From: UBA4732 sp963823075 | GTDB taxonomy: Bacteria > Planctomycetota > Planctomycetia > Gemmatales > Gemmataceae | Direction of reading: 5' to 3' | Assembly: GCA_963823075.1 (NCBI GenBank) | Contig: CAWGKE010000002.1 | Coordinates: 372,001-436,000 of the forward strand | DNA: 64,000 bases | Part shown: piece by piece, positions 1 through 8,927 of the stretch | How positions within the stretch are numbered: position 1 is the stretch's first letter | How the letters are laid out: the number at the start of each line of letters is the position of its first letter | The notes under the pieces: model-generated | What the model was told of the DNA's origin: nothing | What the model saw: only the letters and a program-made list of their open reading frames with translations | The model's database searches: none | Position numbers and translations under genes: made by a program

Positions 1-1
1 G

Positions 2-899
2 CTGTGGTTCTACACGGCCTTCTTGCAGCGCATGGGAACGTACCTGATCGAGCTGAACAGCGGCCGGCTGTCGGTCGGCGCCACGCGCTATCGCCAGCTG
101 GTGGAGGCCGCGGCCGGCGGCGCGAAGGCGGACGGTGCCGGCGGCGACGCCTCCGATCAGGTGCGCCAGGTGACGATCACGCTGATGGGGCAGGTCAAGG
201 CCGGCAAGTCGAGCATGGTCAACGCCCTGCTCGGCGAGCAGCGGGCGCGGACGGACGTGCTGCCGGCCACCGACGAGATCACGCGCTACGAGTTCCAGCC
301 GCCGGACGTGCCGACGAAGCTGGTGCTGCAAGACACGGTGGGCTACGGCCACGAGGGACCGCGGGCCGACCAGATCCGGGCCACGCGGCAGGCGGCGCAG
401 CAATCCGACCTGCTGTTCCTGGTGGTCCACGCTCGCAACCCGGCGCGCCAGGCCGACGTGGAAATGTTCAAGGCCTTGCACTCGTGGTTCGCCTCGCACC
501 CCGACCTCAAGAAGCCGCCGATCCTCGTGGTGGCCACGCACATCGATTTGCTGTCGCCGGCGATGGAGTGGGCGCCGCCCTACGACTGGCAGCGCGGCAA
601 ACGGCCCAAGGAGGAGAGCATCCGCCAGGCCGTGTCGGCCATCGAGGGGCAGTTAGGCGACCTCAAGCCGGTCGTCATTCCCGTGTGCGCCGCGGCCGGA
701 CGGGTATACGGCGTGGACGAGTTCCTGCTGCCGGCCGTGATGCAGAAGCTGGACGAGGCGCACGGCGTCGCGTTCCTGCGCTGCCTGCGCGGAGAAAGAC
801 GCCGGCAAGATCCGCAAAGTCTTCAGTCAGATGCTGGAGGCGGGCAAGGCGGCGGCGCAGATCACCTGGAAGGGCGTCGGGCAGTCGTTGCCGAAATGA
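2..899 (+). CDS. P-loop GTPase domain protein, 5' truncated by window edge, frameshifted near 785
   Basis: The reading frame is open at the first bases, so the gene starts before the window. A GTPase domain is visible: Walker A GQVKAGKSS (about nt 190-215), switch residue region DEITRY, G3 DTVGYG and a G4-like THID in place of NKxD. This places it with dynamin/Era-like or YcjX-like GTPases that often sit on membranes; the true role is unknown. Near 785 the frame moves by one base; reading on in the third frame gives AEKDAGKIRKVFSQ and ends at a TGA at 897-899, a natural C-terminal helix. I therefore call one gene with a single-base indel. A HEAT-repeat gene follows 34 bases later on the same strand and may be co-transcribed. 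Confidence 0.75.
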
Positions 900-933
900 C
901 GGCGGCGCCGCTCGCACAAGGGCGCAGGTTCTC

Positions 934-1863
934 ATGCTGCAATCGGTTGGAAGCGTCGTCCTGGCCCTGCTCGCCCCCGCCGCCTTCGCCGCGCCCGACG
1001 ACATGGTCGCCGGGCTCGTCAAGCAGCTGCAGGACGAAAACGTGGACGTGCGCCTCAAGGCCGCCGACGCCCTGGCGACCCTCGGCCCCGGCGCCAGGGA
1101 GGCGATCCCCGCACTGACGGCGGCGCTGAAAGGCGACAAGGAACCCAGGGTCCGCGCCTACGCGGCGTTCGCTCTGAAGAAGATGGGCGCGGAGGCGAAG
1201 GAAACGGTTTCGGCGCTGACGGACGCCTTGAAGGATAAAGACGAGGAAGTAAGGTCGGTGGCCGCCGACGCGTTGGGGCAACTCGGCGCCGAGGCGAAAT
1301 CGGCCGTGCATGCGCTGGCCGAGGCGCTCAAGGACCCGGACTCCGGGCCGCACGCCGCTCAGGCCCTGGGCAACATCGGGCCGGACGCGAAGGAGGCGCT
1401 GCCGGCGCTGACCGCGGCGCTGCAAGACGCCTCCGTGAGGCCGTACGCCGCCCAAACGATCGGAAAGCTCGGTGCGGTCGGTCTGCCGGTGCTGACCAAG
1501 GCGCTGGAGGACAAGGACGATGACGTGCGCGTCTACGCCGTGCTGTCGCTGCGTCTGATCGGATCGGACGCTGTGCCGGCCGTTCAGTCGGCCCTCAAAG
1601 ACAAGGAATCCGAGGTCCGCCTCAATGCCGCCATGGTGCTGGGCAAGCTCGGCCATGAGGCCAAACCAGCCGTGCCCGCCCTTGCCGAGGCGCTGAAGGA
1701 CAAGAGCGGTGAGGTGCGCCAGCAGGCGGCCCAGGCGCTCGGCCTGATCGGGGCGGAGGCCAAGGCCGCCATTCCGGCCCTTCAAGAAGCGGCCAAGGAC
1801 CCGCTGGAGGAAGTGGCCAGCTCCGCCGCGGACGCCCTCAAACGCATCCAGGAAAGCAAGTAG
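934..1863 (+). CDS. Secreted HEAT-repeat (PBS-lyase-like) protein
   Basis: This 309-residue protein starts with a short hydrophobic signal-like stretch (residues 1-20, ending AAFAA) and then consists almost wholly of about nine HEAT units of 30-37 residues. The repeat signature is VR..AA.ALG.LG.EAK.A.PAL..ALKD. Such solenoids are protein-binding scaffolds, and planctomycetes carry many of them. No catalytic motif is visible. The start at 934 was chosen because the signal-like segment follows it; the same frame is open further upstream only because it shadows the GTPase gene. The gene lies just downstream of the GTPase, and a 16-bp perfect hairpin 27 bases after the stop separates it from the convergent Gly-rich gene. 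Confidence 0.8.
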   Translation: MLQSVGSVVLALLAPAAFAAPDDMVAGLVKQLQDENVDVRLKAADALATLGPGAREAIPALTAALKGDKEPRVRAYAAFALKKMGAEAKETVSALTDALKDKDEEVRSVAADALGQLGAEAKSAVHALAEALKDPDSGPHAAQALGNIGPDAKEALPALTAALQDASVRPYAAQTIGKLGAVGLPVLTKALEDKDDDVRVYAVLSLRLIGSDAVPAVQSALKDKESEVRLNAAMVLGKLGHEAKPAVPALAEALKDKSGEVRQQAAQALGLIGAEAKAAIPALQEAAKDPLEEVASSAADALKRIQESK

Positions 1864-1889
1864 CCGCGCCCTGCCGTGCAACGGACAAA

Positions 1890-1930
1890 GGGTCGCCGGG
1901 CTGTCAAGGCGAAAGACAGCCCGGCGACCC
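1890..1930. terminator. Bidirectional terminator-like hairpin
   Basis: A perfect 16-bp stem (1890-1905 with 1915-1930) and a 9-base loop lie between two convergent genes. There is no strong T-run on either side, so it may stop transcription as a simple barrier. Confidence 0.55.
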
Positions 1931-1949
1931 TGGGGCGACCACCAGACGT

Positions 1950-2830
1950 TCACACGCCCGGTCCGCCATTGTTGCCGAACGGCTTGCCGAACTGGAGGCC
2001 GCCGCCCCCGATGCCTCCGATCTGGCCGAACCCGCCGATCCCGCCGCCGAGCTGACCTAACCCGCCGCCGAGCTGGCCGATCCCGCCGCCGAGCTGGCCG
2101 ATCCCGCCGCCGAGCTGGCCGATCCCGCCGCCGAGCTGGCCGATCCCGCCGCCGAGCTGGCCGCCGATCCCGCCGATCTGGCCGCCGAGCTGGCCGCCGA
2201 TCCCGCCGAGCTGGCCGCCGATCTGGCCGACGAAACCGCCGCCCATTTGATTGTTCGACCCCCACAGCCAGAACCCGCCGACGGCGGTGCCGCCGTTAAA
2301 GCCGCCGATCTGGCCGCCGATGTTGCGCCGAGTTGGCCGATCCCGCCGCCGAGTTGGCCGATCCCGCCGCCGAGCTGGCCGATCCCGCCGCCGAGTTGGC
2401 CGATCCCACCGCCGAGCTGGCCGATCCCGCCGCCGAGTTGGCCGCCGATCCCGCCGCCGATCTGGCCGCCCAGCTGACCGAAACCGCCGCCGATCTGGCC
2501 GCCCAGCTGACCGCCGAGCTGACCGATCTGGCCGCCCAGCTGACCGCCGAGCTGACCGCCGATCTGGCCGCCCAGCTGACCGCCCAGCTGGCCGCCGAGC
2601 GCACCGCCCTGACCGATGTTACCGACGTTACTGAGCTGACCGCCACCGCCTGGCTGCGGTGGTCCCGGCGGGATCGTGTTGATGGCGGTGCGCATCTGAG
2701 AACGTGGCGGGGGCGGGGGGAGGTTCGAGCGGAACTGGGCCTCGGACACCGTCGGTACGGCGAAGACGACGGCCACCGCCCCCAGCGCCAGGACGAAACC
2801 GAACTGGAGCAATCGCGCGCGTGAGAACAT
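1950..2830 (-). CDS. Secreted glycine-rich heptapeptide-repeat protein, frameshifted near 2328
   Basis: The start at 2830 is preceded by a GGGAG ribosome-binding site and followed by a clear signal peptide (MFSRARLLQFGFVLALGAV..., cleavage near VSEAQ). A short Pro-rich stretch follows, then long arrays of the heptad GGGIGQL and of GGQLGGQI, and a Gly/Asn tail. At about 2328 one base is missing (GGCGCAAC where GGCGGCAAC is expected); restoring it joins two Gly-rich frames through GGFNGGTAVGGFW to the stop at 1950. The span is one base short of whole codons, as a single deletion predicts. Exported Gly-rich repeat proteins may be structural (matrix or envelope) but no function can be assigned. 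The 21-bp DNA repeats are prone to misassembly. Confidence 0.65.
2057..2630 (-). repeat. Coding tandem repeat, 21-bp units (GGGIGQL)
   Basis: Two blocks of near-identical 21-bp units, about 2057-2165 and 2340-2450, plus looser GGQLGGQI repeats to about 2630, encode the Gly-rich repeats of the protein above. Third-base changes keep the peptide constant, so the repeat is under coding constraint. Confidence 0.7.
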
Positions 2831-2983
2831 AGAGACTCCCGAAAAGGAATACCCAGGATGAGAATACCCGCGCAACACCGTGGGGTGTCCACGCGGCCCG
2901 GCGCCAACTCTTCCCTTCGCAGGAGTCGCCCTGGGTGTTCCTTTCCGGTTCCAGGGGGCGTCCAGAGACTTCTGCTCATGTAG

Positions 2984-3012
2984 ATTCTCAACTGCCGGAG
3001 GTCGCGCGTCAA
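2984..3012 (-). promoter_or_regulatory. Possible sigma70-type promoter of the Gly-rich gene
   Basis: On the minus strand a TTGACG (3012-3007) and a GAGAAT (2989-2984) are 17 bases apart, about 150 bases before the start codon at 2830. The -10 match is only moderate. The rest of the 465-base divergent gap (2831-3295) shows no gene. Confidence 0.3.
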
Positions 3013-3126
3013 GAAGATCTTCTGTAACTTCTCTGTAACCCCGGGCCGATCATCCCGCAGTCGCGGCAAGACGCCGTCAGGCGGCGCCGGACGGCGCGGC
3101 CCGGCGAAAACCGCGGCCAAGACGCC

Positions 3127-3154
3127 TTGACACGATTCGGGCCGCCGCTATAGT
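3127..3154 (+). promoter_or_regulatory. Sigma70-type promoter of the outer-membrane-like gene
   Basis: A perfect TTGACA (3127-3132) and TATAGT (3149-3154) are separated by 16 bases. The first gene downstream starts at 3296, giving a 5' leader of about 135 bases. Confidence 0.6.
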
Positions 3155-3295
3155 CCGCCACCCTTCAAAGTCTGTGTCGGTTTGCGAACACACCCACGCC
3201 GGCGGGCGACGACCGTCCGACCGGCGCGGGAGCGGCCGGGGGATCGGGCCGCACGGGGTCGGGCGTTGCGCCTTCGTCACGGAGGAGTGGGGTCT

Positions 3296-4606
3296 ATGCA
3301 CAGCAAGTCATTCGGACGGGTGTTGCTGCTGACGGCGTTGGCCGCACTCGTCATGGGGGCCGGCCAGCTGCGCGCACAGGCCGAGCCGCAAGTGTACGGT
3401 GAGGATTACGCCCCGCCCGACCCGGTGTGGCCCTTCCCGATCGGGAACTCCCACCCGGAGGACGGGGGGCTGTTCGCGGCGGCGGGCTTCGTCTCCTACC
3501 GCCAAACGAACCCCCTTCACAGCCAGCTGGTGGGCCAGCGCGGCTTCCTCGTTTCCGCGCCCCTGATCCCCATCCAGAACACCAATGGCGCGAACTTCCT
3601 GACCACCCTGGGGGCGCCCGGCACGCTCGAAGGCAGCGGGGCGGCGGCCCTCGACGTGAATCAGGTTTCCGGCCCGACGGACTTCGAGCCTGGCATGACG
3701 GCCGAGATTGGCTGGAAATTCGGCGACGGTTCCTCCTTCAGCGTGAAGTGGCTGTACATCGACGAGGTCAACCTGGGCGCCAGCGCCACCCTCGTTCCTC
3801 GGGGCCAGCTCGTCGGCTCGAATTTCGCGAACAGCTTCCTGTTCGCCCCGGTCTTCAACTTCCCATCGGACTACGCCGGACCGCTCAACAAGATCACGGT
3901 CCCGAACCCCAGCTTCGTCCAGGGCGGCGGGCAACCGCCCTTCGTCCCCGCCCCCGGCGCGGCCTACGGCATCTGGAACGGCGCCAGCGTCATGACCGAG
4001 CAGTTCCTCCAGCGGACCCAGCAGTGGGACGGCATCTACCGGGTGCCGGTCTATGAAACGGAGAACTATCGGCTCAGCGCCCTGGTCGGCCCGCGCTTCA
4101 CCTGGATCTGGGAGCGCTACAAGTGGGTGACGAGCGACCTGGACGTCAACGGCAATAACTCGCCGGACTGGACCGCGCAGTACACCAACGTCACGTCGAA
4201 CCGGATGTACGGCGTCCACGTGGGCTGCGAGCAGGAGTGCTACCTCGGTCACGGTTTCGCGGCCGATGTCCAGCTGCACTTCACCGGCTACGAGGACAGC
4301 GTCAAGGAGGAGGCCAAGTATCAGCTCGCGCGGGGCGCCAACGGCCAGGCCGATCCTGGCCCCGTCGCCAAGCGGTCCCGGGTCCAGTGGACCTTTGTCC
4401 CCGAGCCGGAGCTGACGCTCGGCATGTCGTGGTTCCCGATCGAGGCGGTCGAGATCCGCGCCGGCTATGACATCCAGGCCTTCTTCAACACCGTGTCGAT
4501 GCACCAGCCGATCGATTTCAACTATGGGGCCGTGAACCCCCGGTACGAGACGAACACGGTTCGCCTGATGGACGGCTTCAATCTCGGCCTCGGCATCCAC
4601 TTCTAA
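3296..4606 (+). CDS. Putative outer-membrane beta-barrel protein
   Basis: The 436-residue product begins with a signal peptide (MHSKSFGRVLLLTALAALVMG, cleavage near LRAQA). The mature part lacks hydrophobic helices and instead shows alternating aromatic/polar strands (GWKFGDGSSFSVKWLY, RLSALVGPRFTWIW, ELTLGMSWF, VEIRAGYDIQAFF), and it ends in an aromatic GLGIHF. That end is typical of porin-like barrels assembled by BamA. The start at 3296 has GGAGG 10 bases upstream. A strong promoter lies at 3127-3154 and a hairpin terminator at 4651-4680. Planctomycetes have many such barrels of unknown cargo; which family this belongs to cannot be settled here. Confidence 0.6.
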   Translation: MHSKSFGRVLLLTALAALVMGAGQLRAQAEPQVYGEDYAPPDPVWPFPIGNSHPEDGGLFAAAGFVSYRQTNPLHSQLVGQRGFLVSAPLIPIQNTNGANFLTTLGAPGTLEGSGAAALDVNQVSGPTDFEPGMTAEIGWKFGDGSSFSVKWLYIDEVNLGASATLVPRGQLVGSNFANSFLFAPVFNFPSDYAGPLNKITVPNPSFVQGGGQPPFVPAPGAAYGIWNGASVMTEQFLQRTQQWDGIYRVPVYETENYRLSALVGPRFTWIWERYKWVTSDLDVNGNNSPDWTAQYTNVTSNRMYGVHVGCEQECYLGHGFAADVQLHFTGYEDSVKEEAKYQLARGANGQADPGPVAKRSRVQWTFVPEPELTLGMSWFPIEAVEIRAGYDIQAFFNTVSMHQPIDFNYGAVNPRYETNTVRLMDGFNLGLGIHF

Positions 4607-4608
4607 AA

Positions 4609-4795
4609 GGGGTCAGGGGTCAGGGGTCAGGAGTCAGGGAAGACGGCGGCAAAGGCGGGGAGGGAACTCCCCGCCTTTCTTGCTGACTCCTGACTCCCGA
4701 CCCCTGACTCCTGACTCCCGACCCCTGACTCCTGACCCCTGACTCCTGACTCCTGACTCCTGACCCCTGACTCCTGACTCCTGACTCCTGACCCC
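4609..4795. repeat. Heptamer tandem repeats in inverted arrangement (GGRGTCA / TGACYCC)
   Basis: Four direct heptamers (GGGGTCA three times, GGAGTCA once; 4609-4636) lie right after the barrel gene's stop. Sixteen heptamers of the complementary sense (TGACTCC, TGACCCC, CGACCCC) fill 4684-4795 without a break. The two arrays face each other across a terminator hairpin, so the transcript could form alternative long hairpins. Confidence 0.85.
4651..4680 (+). terminator. Intrinsic terminator after the barrel gene
   Basis: A 12-bp stem (AAAGGCGGGGAG with CTCCCCGCCTTT, 4-base loop) is followed by CTTG. It sits between the two facing heptamer arrays. Confidence 0.65.
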
Positions 4796-4816
4796 TTTGA
4801 GAAGCGCCCCACCCGG

Positions 4817-4844
4817 TTGCAAAGCCTCCCCCAGCCCGTATAAT
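4817..4844 (+). promoter_or_regulatory. Sigma70-type promoter of the 4892 membrane gene
   Basis: TTGCAA (4817-4822) and a perfect TATAAT (4839-4844) are 16 bases apart. The start codon lies 48 bases after the -10 box. Confidence 0.65.
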
Positions 4845-4891
4845 CCCCACTCTGAACGGCATTGCGTCCGGCAAGGGCAAAGGAGCGACTG

Positions 4892-7088
4892 ATGGCCGAG
4901 GAGAAAGTCGAGCCGCGCGAGACCAGCTGGCGGCAGCTGCTGCCGTGGACGGAGCTGTTCCGCGGCTTTCAGGTGGCGCTGGACGTCAACAAACTGGCCC
5001 TGGCCGCCGTCGGCATCCTGGTGATGGCCTTCGGCTGGTGGCTGCTGGCCGTGGTCTTCACGGCCGGCGAAGGCGTCAAGCCGCAGAGCATCAGCGGAAA
5101 CGTCGCCACCGACGCGGCTGCCTGGAACCAGTTCAAGCCGCACCGGGACCACTGGAACCTGATGCACGAGACGGCGGGGCTTGGCAATTCCGAAGACCGC
5201 GTGGACGTGGACGATCTTCTCGACAGTTACGCCGATTTCCAGGTCTACCAGGACGCCCGAAAGGCCTACGACAAATCGGTTTCGCTGCTGAGCGACGCCC
5301 TGGCGGCGCGCAACGACGCCGTGGCGGCGCGGAAGGATGCGGCCGCCGACCTGGACAAGGCGCGGGCGACCCTCGCCGGTGCCGAGGCGGGCGCGCGCGA
5401 CGCCGCCAAGGCCGCGGTCGCCGCCGCCGAGGCGAAACTGGCGGCCGCACAGAAGAGCCTGGACGAGGCCGAGAAGTCCCTGCGCGAGCGCAAGATCGAC
5501 GACTTCGCCAAGCTGCTGATGGACGACAAGCTGCGCGACGAGAGGCTCACCGAAGCCCAGCAGACGCCCAGCCCCGAAGCCAAGGGCCGAAAGATCCCTG
5601 AAAACAAGGCCCGCGAGCTGGCGGCCCTCCACCTGGGCGATCCGGGGCCGGTCAAGCCCTACGCCCGGCTGGCGACGTGGCCGTGGTTCGAGGACCGCGG
5701 CCCCAACCCGTACCTGATGGCGACGGGGCAGCTCGGCAAGCCGTGGGAAACCGGCCATTTCTGGGATTGGCTGCTGACGCAGCAGACGCCCGTGTTGCTG
5801 GAACCGATCGTCAAGCTGCTTCTGCCGGTCGTTTACCTGTTCCACCCGGGCGCGGACGGGTGGTGCCAGTTCTATTTCCTGTGCGTGCTGCTTTGGGCCG
5901 TGCTGACCTGGTCGGTGTTCGGCGGGGCCATCACGCGCATCGCCGCCGTGCAGGTGGCCCGCGGCGAGAAGATCAGCGCCCTGGAGGCCCTGAATTTCAC
6001 CCGCAAGCGCATCGGGTCCTACGTCGCGGCGCCGATGATCCCGCTGGCCATCCTGGTGTTGCTGGTGATCGGCATGATCCTGTACGGCTTCCCGCTCATG
6101 ATCCCGATCTTCGGCGATGTCGTCGTGGCCGGTCTGTTTTGGCCGCTCATGATCGTCGTCGGTCTGCTCCTGGCCATTACGCTGGTCGGCCTGGTCGGCT
6201 GGCCGTTCATGTCCGTCACCATCAGCGCCCAGGGCGGCACCGACATCTGGGACGCCTTTACGCGCGCCTACAGCTACGTCTACCAGAAGCCGTGGCACTT
6301 CATCTGGTACACGGCGGTGGCAGTGGTCTACGGAGCGGTGATCGTCTTCTTCATCGGCTTCATGGGGTCGCTGACGATCTATCTCGCCAAGTGGGGCGTG
6401 TCGCAGACGCCGGGCATGTCCGCCGCGGGCCGTCAGCCGAACTTCCTGTTCGTGGACGCCCCGACCTCGTACCACTGGCGCGATCTTCTTGGTGCGCGGG
6501 GCCGAGGTCGGCGGCGAGCAAGTCGTCGGGGCCGACGACCAGATCAACGACAGCGCCTTCAAGAAGTGGATGGGCCAGGACCCCACGTACAACGCCCAGA
6601 TCGCCGCGGACCCAAAAAACCACCCCGACGACCGGCTCGCCTGGTGGAACCTGATCGGCGCCTTCCTGGTGGCGATCTGGTTGTACATCATGTTTCTGCT
6701 GATCCTCGGCTTCAGTTACAGTTACTTCTGGAGCGCCAGCACCATTGTGTATCTGCTGATGCGGCGCAAGGTGGACGGCGAGGACATGGACGAGGTGACG
6801 CTGGAGGATGAAAACGAAGGCGGCTTCGCCGGGGCGCCGCTGGGTTCGCCCACCGCCGCGCCGCCGACGGGCGTTAAGCCCGGCGCCACCACCTTGACGA
6901 TGGTGGACGCCCCATCGCTGCGTCCGCCGATTCCGCCGCCGACGACGGCACCGCCGCCGCCGGCCGTGGCCCCGGCGCTTCCGGAGGCGTCTGCTTCGCC
7001 GGTCCCACCGGGGCCGGCGCCGTCCACCGAGGACGGCGCCGCGCCGCACACCGAGGTCGGCGCCGCGCCGAAGGAGCCGTTGCCGTAA
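4892..7088 (+). CDS. Polytopic membrane protein with coiled coil and Pro-rich tail, frameshifted near 6488
   Basis: The start at 4892 has AAAGGAG seven bases upstream. One transmembrane helix (residues 30-52) leads to an Ala/Lys/Glu-rich coiled coil (about 110-205), then a bundle of hydrophobic segments (about 300-500), another two around nt 6650-6750, and a Pro/Ala-rich tail. The first frame breaks near 6488 and continues as VRGAEVGGEQVVGADDQIN in the next one; the total span is one base over whole codons, as one insertion predicts. No catalytic motif was recognised. Large membrane proteins of this shape are frequent in planctomycetes and have no known role. The gene has its own promoter at 4817-4844. 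Confidence 0.65.
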
Positions 7089-7110
7089 GAGACACGAATC
7101 GAAAGGCGAG

Positions 7111-7173
7111 CGGCGCTTCTCCTATGGGTCTTATAGGTCTTATAAGTCCTATAAGACCCATAGAAGCGCCGCC
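7111..7173. repeat. Intergenic inverted repeat
   Basis: Arms 7111-7138 and 7149-7173 match over about 25 bp apart from a 2-base bulge (GCGGCGCTTCT..TATGGGTC..TTATAGG). It lies between a gene end at 7088 and a start at 7192, so it could end the first transcript or shape the leader of the second. Confidence 0.75.
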
Positions 7174-7191
7174 GGTGGGCGAGGACCGCCG

Positions 7192-8184
7192 ATGGCGCGA
7201 CCGATCCTGCTGTTCACCGGCCAGTGGGCCGACCTGCCGCTGGAGGAGCTGGCGCCGCACGTCGCCGAGTGGGGCTACCAGGGCGTGGATTTGTGCTGCT
7301 GGGGCGATCACTTCGAGGTCCAGCGCGCCGTCGGCGAGGACGACTATTGCGCCGGCAAGCTGGCCCTGCTGAATCGGCTGGAGCTGGCCGCGCCGGTCGT
7401 CAGCTGCCACCGCGTCAGCCAGGCCGTCTGCGACGTCATCGACGAGCGCCACCAGGACATCCTGCCCGATTACGTGTGGGGCGACGGCGACCCGGCGGGC
7501 GTGCGGCAGCGGGCCGCGGAAGAGGTGATGGCGACCGCCCGCGCCGCCCAGCGTCTCGGCGCGTCGGTGCTGGCCGGCTTCACCGGCTCGCCGATCTGGG
7601 GCGCCGTCACCGGCTACCCGTCGCCGAAACCGCAGCGCGTGGCCGACGCCTTCCGCGATTTCGCCCGGAAATGGCGGCCGATCCTCGACGTTTGCCAGGA
7701 ATGCGGGCTGAAATACGCCTTCGAGGTCCACCCCGGCCAGATCGCCTTCGACCTGTTCAGCGCCGAGGCGGCCCTGGACGCCCTGGACGGCCGGCCGGAC
7801 TTCGGCTTCACGTTCGACCCGAGCCACTTCCACTGGCAGGGCGTGGACCCCGTCGAGTTCGTGCGGCGCTTCCCCGACCGGATCTTTAACGTCCACGTCA
7901 AGGACTGCGCCCTGACGCTCAACGGCCGAACCGGCCTGCTCTGCTCGTATTTGCCCTACGGCGATGCGCGGCGCGGCTGGCGGCCGCGCTCGCCCGGTCG
8001 CGGCGGCCTCGACTGGGAAGCGATCATCCGCGCCCTCAACGAAATCGGATACGACGGGGCGTTGACGGTGGAATTTCAGGACGCGGGCATGAACCGCGAG
8101 TACGGGGCCGAGGAGGCGTGCCGCTTCGTGAAGCGGCTGGACTTCGAGCCGGCGCCGCGGGAGGACGGGCCGGCATTCCGGTGA
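7192..8184 (+). CDS. Sugar phosphate isomerase/epimerase, xylose isomerase-like TIM barrel
   Basis: The 330-residue product has the pattern of the AP endonuclease family 2 / xylose isomerase-like TIM barrel fold. Expected metal ligands are in place: Glu in FEVHPGQ, Asp and His in FDPSHFHW, His in NVHVKD and Glu in LTVEFQD. These enzymes interconvert ketoses and aldoses or epimerise sugars and inositols with a divalent metal. There is no signal peptide, so it is cytosolic. The exact substrate cannot be read from sequence. It follows an intergenic inverted repeat and is followed by a small membrane protein gene 62 bases on. Confidence 0.85.
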   Translation: MARPILLFTGQWADLPLEELAPHVAEWGYQGVDLCCWGDHFEVQRAVGEDDYCAGKLALLNRLELAAPVVSCHRVSQAVCDVIDERHQDILPDYVWGDGDPAGVRQRAAEEVMATARAAQRLGASVLAGFTGSPIWGAVTGYPSPKPQRVADAFRDFARKWRPILDVCQECGLKYAFEVHPGQIAFDLFSAEAALDALDGRPDFGFTFDPSHFHWQGVDPVEFVRRFPDRIFNVHVKDCALTLNGRTGLLCSYLPYGDARRGWRPRSPGRGGLDWEAIIRALNEIGYDGALTVEFQDAGMNREYGAEEACRFVKRLDFEPAPREDGPAFR

Positions 8185-8246
8185 GCGAGCCGATTCGCAT
8201 GTCGCACGGTTCACTTATACAATGAGTCAGGCGACGGGGGTGTGCA

Positions 8247-8567
8247 ATGCCGTTTGCGGTCTTGGAGTTCTCCGACTTCGCGATCATTGCCCTCATCTTC
8301 ATCCTTTTTGGGGGCGGGGCCGCGGCGTCGTTCTACCTGCGGCCAGCGGCGCAGGCTCGGCTCCAGAGGATCGAGCATAAGCTCGACCTGATCATGACGC
8401 ACTTGGGGTTGGACTACACTCCGCCGCCCAAGACCGCGTGGCAGGAGCTGGCGGACGAGCCGGCCCGGAAGATCGAGGCCATCAAGGTATACCGCGAGCA
8501 GCACGGCGTCGGGCTGGCCGAAGCCAAGCGAGCGGTCGAAGATTACATGCAGGGGCGCGGCACCTGA
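8247..8567 (+). CDS. Membrane-anchored protein with ribosomal L7/L12 C-terminal-like domain
   Basis: This 106-residue protein has an N-terminal transmembrane helix (about residues 10-32), a short linker, and a C-terminal segment RKIEAIKVYREQHGVGLAEA that matches the helix-loop-helix of the L7/L12 C-terminal domain (KI.VIK..R..TGLGLKEAK). The real ribosomal protein has no membrane anchor and is longer, so this is a domain reuse. The domain may bind a translation factor or another partner at the membrane; that is inference. A TATACAAT stretch at 8216-8223 could be a -10 box. Confidence 0.7.
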   Translation: MPFAVLEFSDFAIIALIFILFGGGAAASFYLRPAAQARLQRIEHKLDLIMTHLGLDYTPPPKTAWQELADEPARKIEAIKVYREQHGVGLAEAKRAVEDYMQGRGT

Positions 8568-8598
8568 CGCGATCGATCATCCGACGGAGAATCCGACG

Positions 8599-8883
8599 AT
8601 GGAGCCGGCCGAGAGCCTGAACGAGGCGCTGAAGGGCGAATGGACGGATCGCTACGTCGAGGTGAACCCGGAGCAGCCGGAGCTGCGCCGCTTCGAGGGG
8701 ATCGTCGGCCGCGTCGTCACGGTCAATTGCAACAACAAGGCGGTGATCGATTTCCAGGACGGCGGCTGGTACGACGTCACCGCGTCCGAAGAGTTCCTTC
8801 GCAAACTCGACCCCGCCGCGGCCAAGGACAAATACGACGCCACGGCCAACAGCGCGCAGCCTTATCCGTCGAAACAGGGATAG
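8599..8883 (+). CDS. Conserved-looking small protein of unknown function
   Basis: The product has 94 residues, no signal peptide and no membrane segment. It is acidic, with a central beta-rich part (GIVGRVVTVNCNNKAVIDF, WYDVTASEEFLRKL). The pattern suggests a small beta-barrel or SH3-like fold, but I do not recognise a family. It starts 31 bases after the L7/L12-like gene and 44 bases before trpG/pabA, so the three may form a transcription unit. Confidence 0.65.
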   Translation: MEPAESLNEALKGEWTDRYVEVNPEQPELRRFEGIVGRVVTVNCNNKAVIDFQDGGWYDVTASEEFLRKLDPAAAKDKYDATANSAQPYPSKQG

Positions 8884-8888
8884 CGAAC

Positions 8889-8915
8889 GCGCTCCCCTGC
8901 GGGTCGCGGCTAAAC
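8889..8915. repeat. Solo half of a dispersed palindrome
   Basis: The sequence GCGCTCCCCTGCGGGTCGCG followed by GCTAAAC occurs here and, with one extra base, at 35617-35644. It ends like the right arm of the TAGCCGC palindromes but has no left arm. Confidence 0.5.
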
Positions 8916-8927
8916 CTTGGCACTTCC

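Noticed and set aside
4609..4795. CRISPR-like array
   Set aside because: Units are seven bases, contiguous and without spacers; there are no cas genes.
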